From Maribacter sp044594925 (GTDB lineage: Bacteria; Bacteroidota; Bacteroidia; Flavobacteriales; Flavobacteriaceae): a stretch of 64,000 nucleotides of DNA. The notes under the pieces were generated by a model, which saw only the letters and a program-made list of their open reading frames with translations, searched no databases and had not been told where the DNA came from. The stretch covers positions 1,736,001 through 1,800,000 of the forward strand of contig NZ_CP138991.1 in the NCBI RefSeq assembly GCF_044594925.1, read 5' to 3'. The first letter of the stretch is position 1, and the number at the start of each line of letters is the position of its first letter. Below are positions 63,169 through 64,000 of the stretch, piece after piece. The position numbers were made by a program, and so were the translations under genes.

Positions 63169-64000
63169 GTTGATTTCGGTTTATGGGTAATTTTACGATA
63201 ACCTTGGTGTATTCATTTTCTTCAGATTCAAACTCAATACTACCCCTGTGGTCTTTTATAATGGTAAACGTAATAGATAGACCCAGTCCTGTGCCTTCTC
63301 CGGCTTGTTTCGTAGTATAAAAAGGGTTTACTATTTGAGATATATTTTCTTTACTTATTCCAGAACCACTATCATTTATACTAATCTCAACGAATGATTC
63401 AAAACGTTTTGTTTTTACCAATATTTCGCCTTTATCAGTTATGGACTGTATAGAATTATTTAAGATATTCAAAAATACCTGATGCAGTTTACCCAGGTTA
63501 CCTGTTATATTTACTTCGGAATTGGTATACTCTTTCCTTAAACGTATGCTGTCCTTTATACTAATATCTAGCATAATTAGGCAATCATCGAGAATCCTAT
63601 GAATATCGCAGAATTCTTCAAAACTATCGGTTGACCTACTAAATTGACTAAGACCATCAATAATTTTCGAAGCTCTTTCAACTCCAGTATTAATGCTATT
63701 CAGAAAGAAGTTTACTTGACCATTGGTGGTTTCGTTGCTATCCTCAAAATAATTCTTAAGTCCTGTGTACCCACCTGAAATAAAATTCAAAGGATTATTT
63801 ATTTCATGTGCAACACCGGCTGTAAGTATGCCCAAAGAAGCCATTTTTTCGGAGTGAATAAGCTGATTTTGGGCCTCAGAAAGTTTATTTACAGCTAACC
63901 CCAATTCCTTGTTACTAATCTCCAATTCCCTATTTTTTTGAATAAGCTCTTTGGTCCTCTCCTGCACTTTATTTTCTAGTTCTTTCTTATGTTTATCCAA
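63161..64000 (-). CDS. Sensor histidine kinase, 5' end beyond window
   Basis: 279 visible residues. A long coiled coil (KVQERTKELIQKNRELEISN) leads to HisKA with the phospho-acceptor His in LTAGVAHEINNPLNF and a HATPase domain with NDSGSGIS and GTGLGLSITF. The sensor part lies outside the right edge. The apparent first codon in the window is TTG within the coiled coil, not a start. Confidence 0.9.
   Translation of the reverse strand: MDKHKKELENKVQERTKELIQKNRELEISNKELGLAVNKLSEAQNQLIHSEKMASLGILTAGVAHEINNPLNFISGGYTGLKNYFEDSNETTNGQVNFFLNSINTGVERASKIIDGLSQFSRSTDSFEEFCDIHRILDDCLIMLDISIKDSIRLRKEYTNSEVNITGNLGKLHQVFLNILNNSIQSITDKGEILVKTKRFESFVEISINDSGSGISKENISQIVNPFYTTKQAGEGTGLGLSITFTIIKDHRGSIEFESEENEYTKVIVKLPINRNQHD

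Noticed and set aside
1..64000. CRISPR array, rRNA operon, prophage or insertion sequence
   Set aside because: No regularly spaced repeats, rRNA-like sequence, transposase or phage structural gene was found on either strand.

Overview
The window looks like a chromosomal segment of a marine member of the Flavobacteriaceae (Bacteroidota), possibly close to Maribacter, Zobellia or Arenibacter. The family call is an inference from AT-rich DNA, Bacteroidota-type -7 promoter elements (TAnnTTTG), a SecA without the C-terminal zinc motif, a mitochondrial-type aconitase, a carotenoid operon with a CruF-like gene, and many Bacteroidota-specific families (DUF4105, DUF885, DUF2795). No rRNA, CRISPR array, phage or insertion sequence was seen. 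Coding density is high and the layout is mostly housekeeping operons with some catabolic and sensory modules.

Layout. (1) 1-4023, minus strand: a signalling operon of CheY-like receiver, H-NOX haem sensor, soluble triple-PAS histidine kinase and a FIST-domain protein cut by the left edge; probably a nitric-oxide sensing module. (2) 4199-10806, minus strand: a complete trans-4-hydroxy-L-proline catabolic operon (deaminase of the DapA family, semialdehyde dehydrogenase, exported DUF885 peptidase, 2-epimerase, FAD dehydrogenase), divergent from an AraC regulator at 10940-11785. It would feed 2-oxoglutarate into the TCA cycle. (3) tRNA-Leu(GAG) at 11918-12001 with promoter and terminator. (4) 12110-17899, plus strand: a CarH/LitR-like B12-binding MerR regulator followed by crtI, crtB, crtZ, a crtD-like gene and a cruF-like gene, suggesting a light-controlled pathway to a saproxanthin/myxol-type carotenoid; no lycopene cyclase lies here. 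(5) 17908-24270, minus strand: a cysteine-free thioredoxin-fold protein, aconitase, MoxR ATPase and two periplasmic foldase-like proteins.

(6) 24424-35286: serine hydrolase, RluF, a CarboxypepD_reg protein, fasciclin, LD-carboxypeptidase with a Tat-like signal, RecQ, then kdsD-tatC-CMD-lptB. (7) 35295-41530, minus strand: LMW-PTP/ArsC-like protein, a large MG2-like surface protein, and pssA with a GyrI-like protein, an MFS carrier and a DUF4345 protein. (8) 41704-56396, plus strand: DUF4105 protein, ABC-F ATPase, a small secreted protein, a degenerate methyltransferase, cobalamin adenosyltransferase, DUF2795 protein, SecA, a membrane histidine kinase, an M14 carboxypeptidase and an amidohydrolase. 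(9) 56562-64000, minus strand: a second small secreted protein sharing its C-terminal motif with the one at 44989, a DEVD-box helicase, GNAT acetyltransferase, RlmF, a structured non-coding stretch with a gene remnant, a membrane protein, a VOC lipoprotein, and a response regulator with a kinase cut by the right edge.

The points most worth following are the H-NOX/FIST operon, the pair of small secreted proteins with a shared C-terminal signature and repeated TCGATA-type upstream sites, the CarH-like control of the carotenoid operon, the Cys-less thioredoxin fold, and the methyltransferase that has lost its cofactor-binding core.
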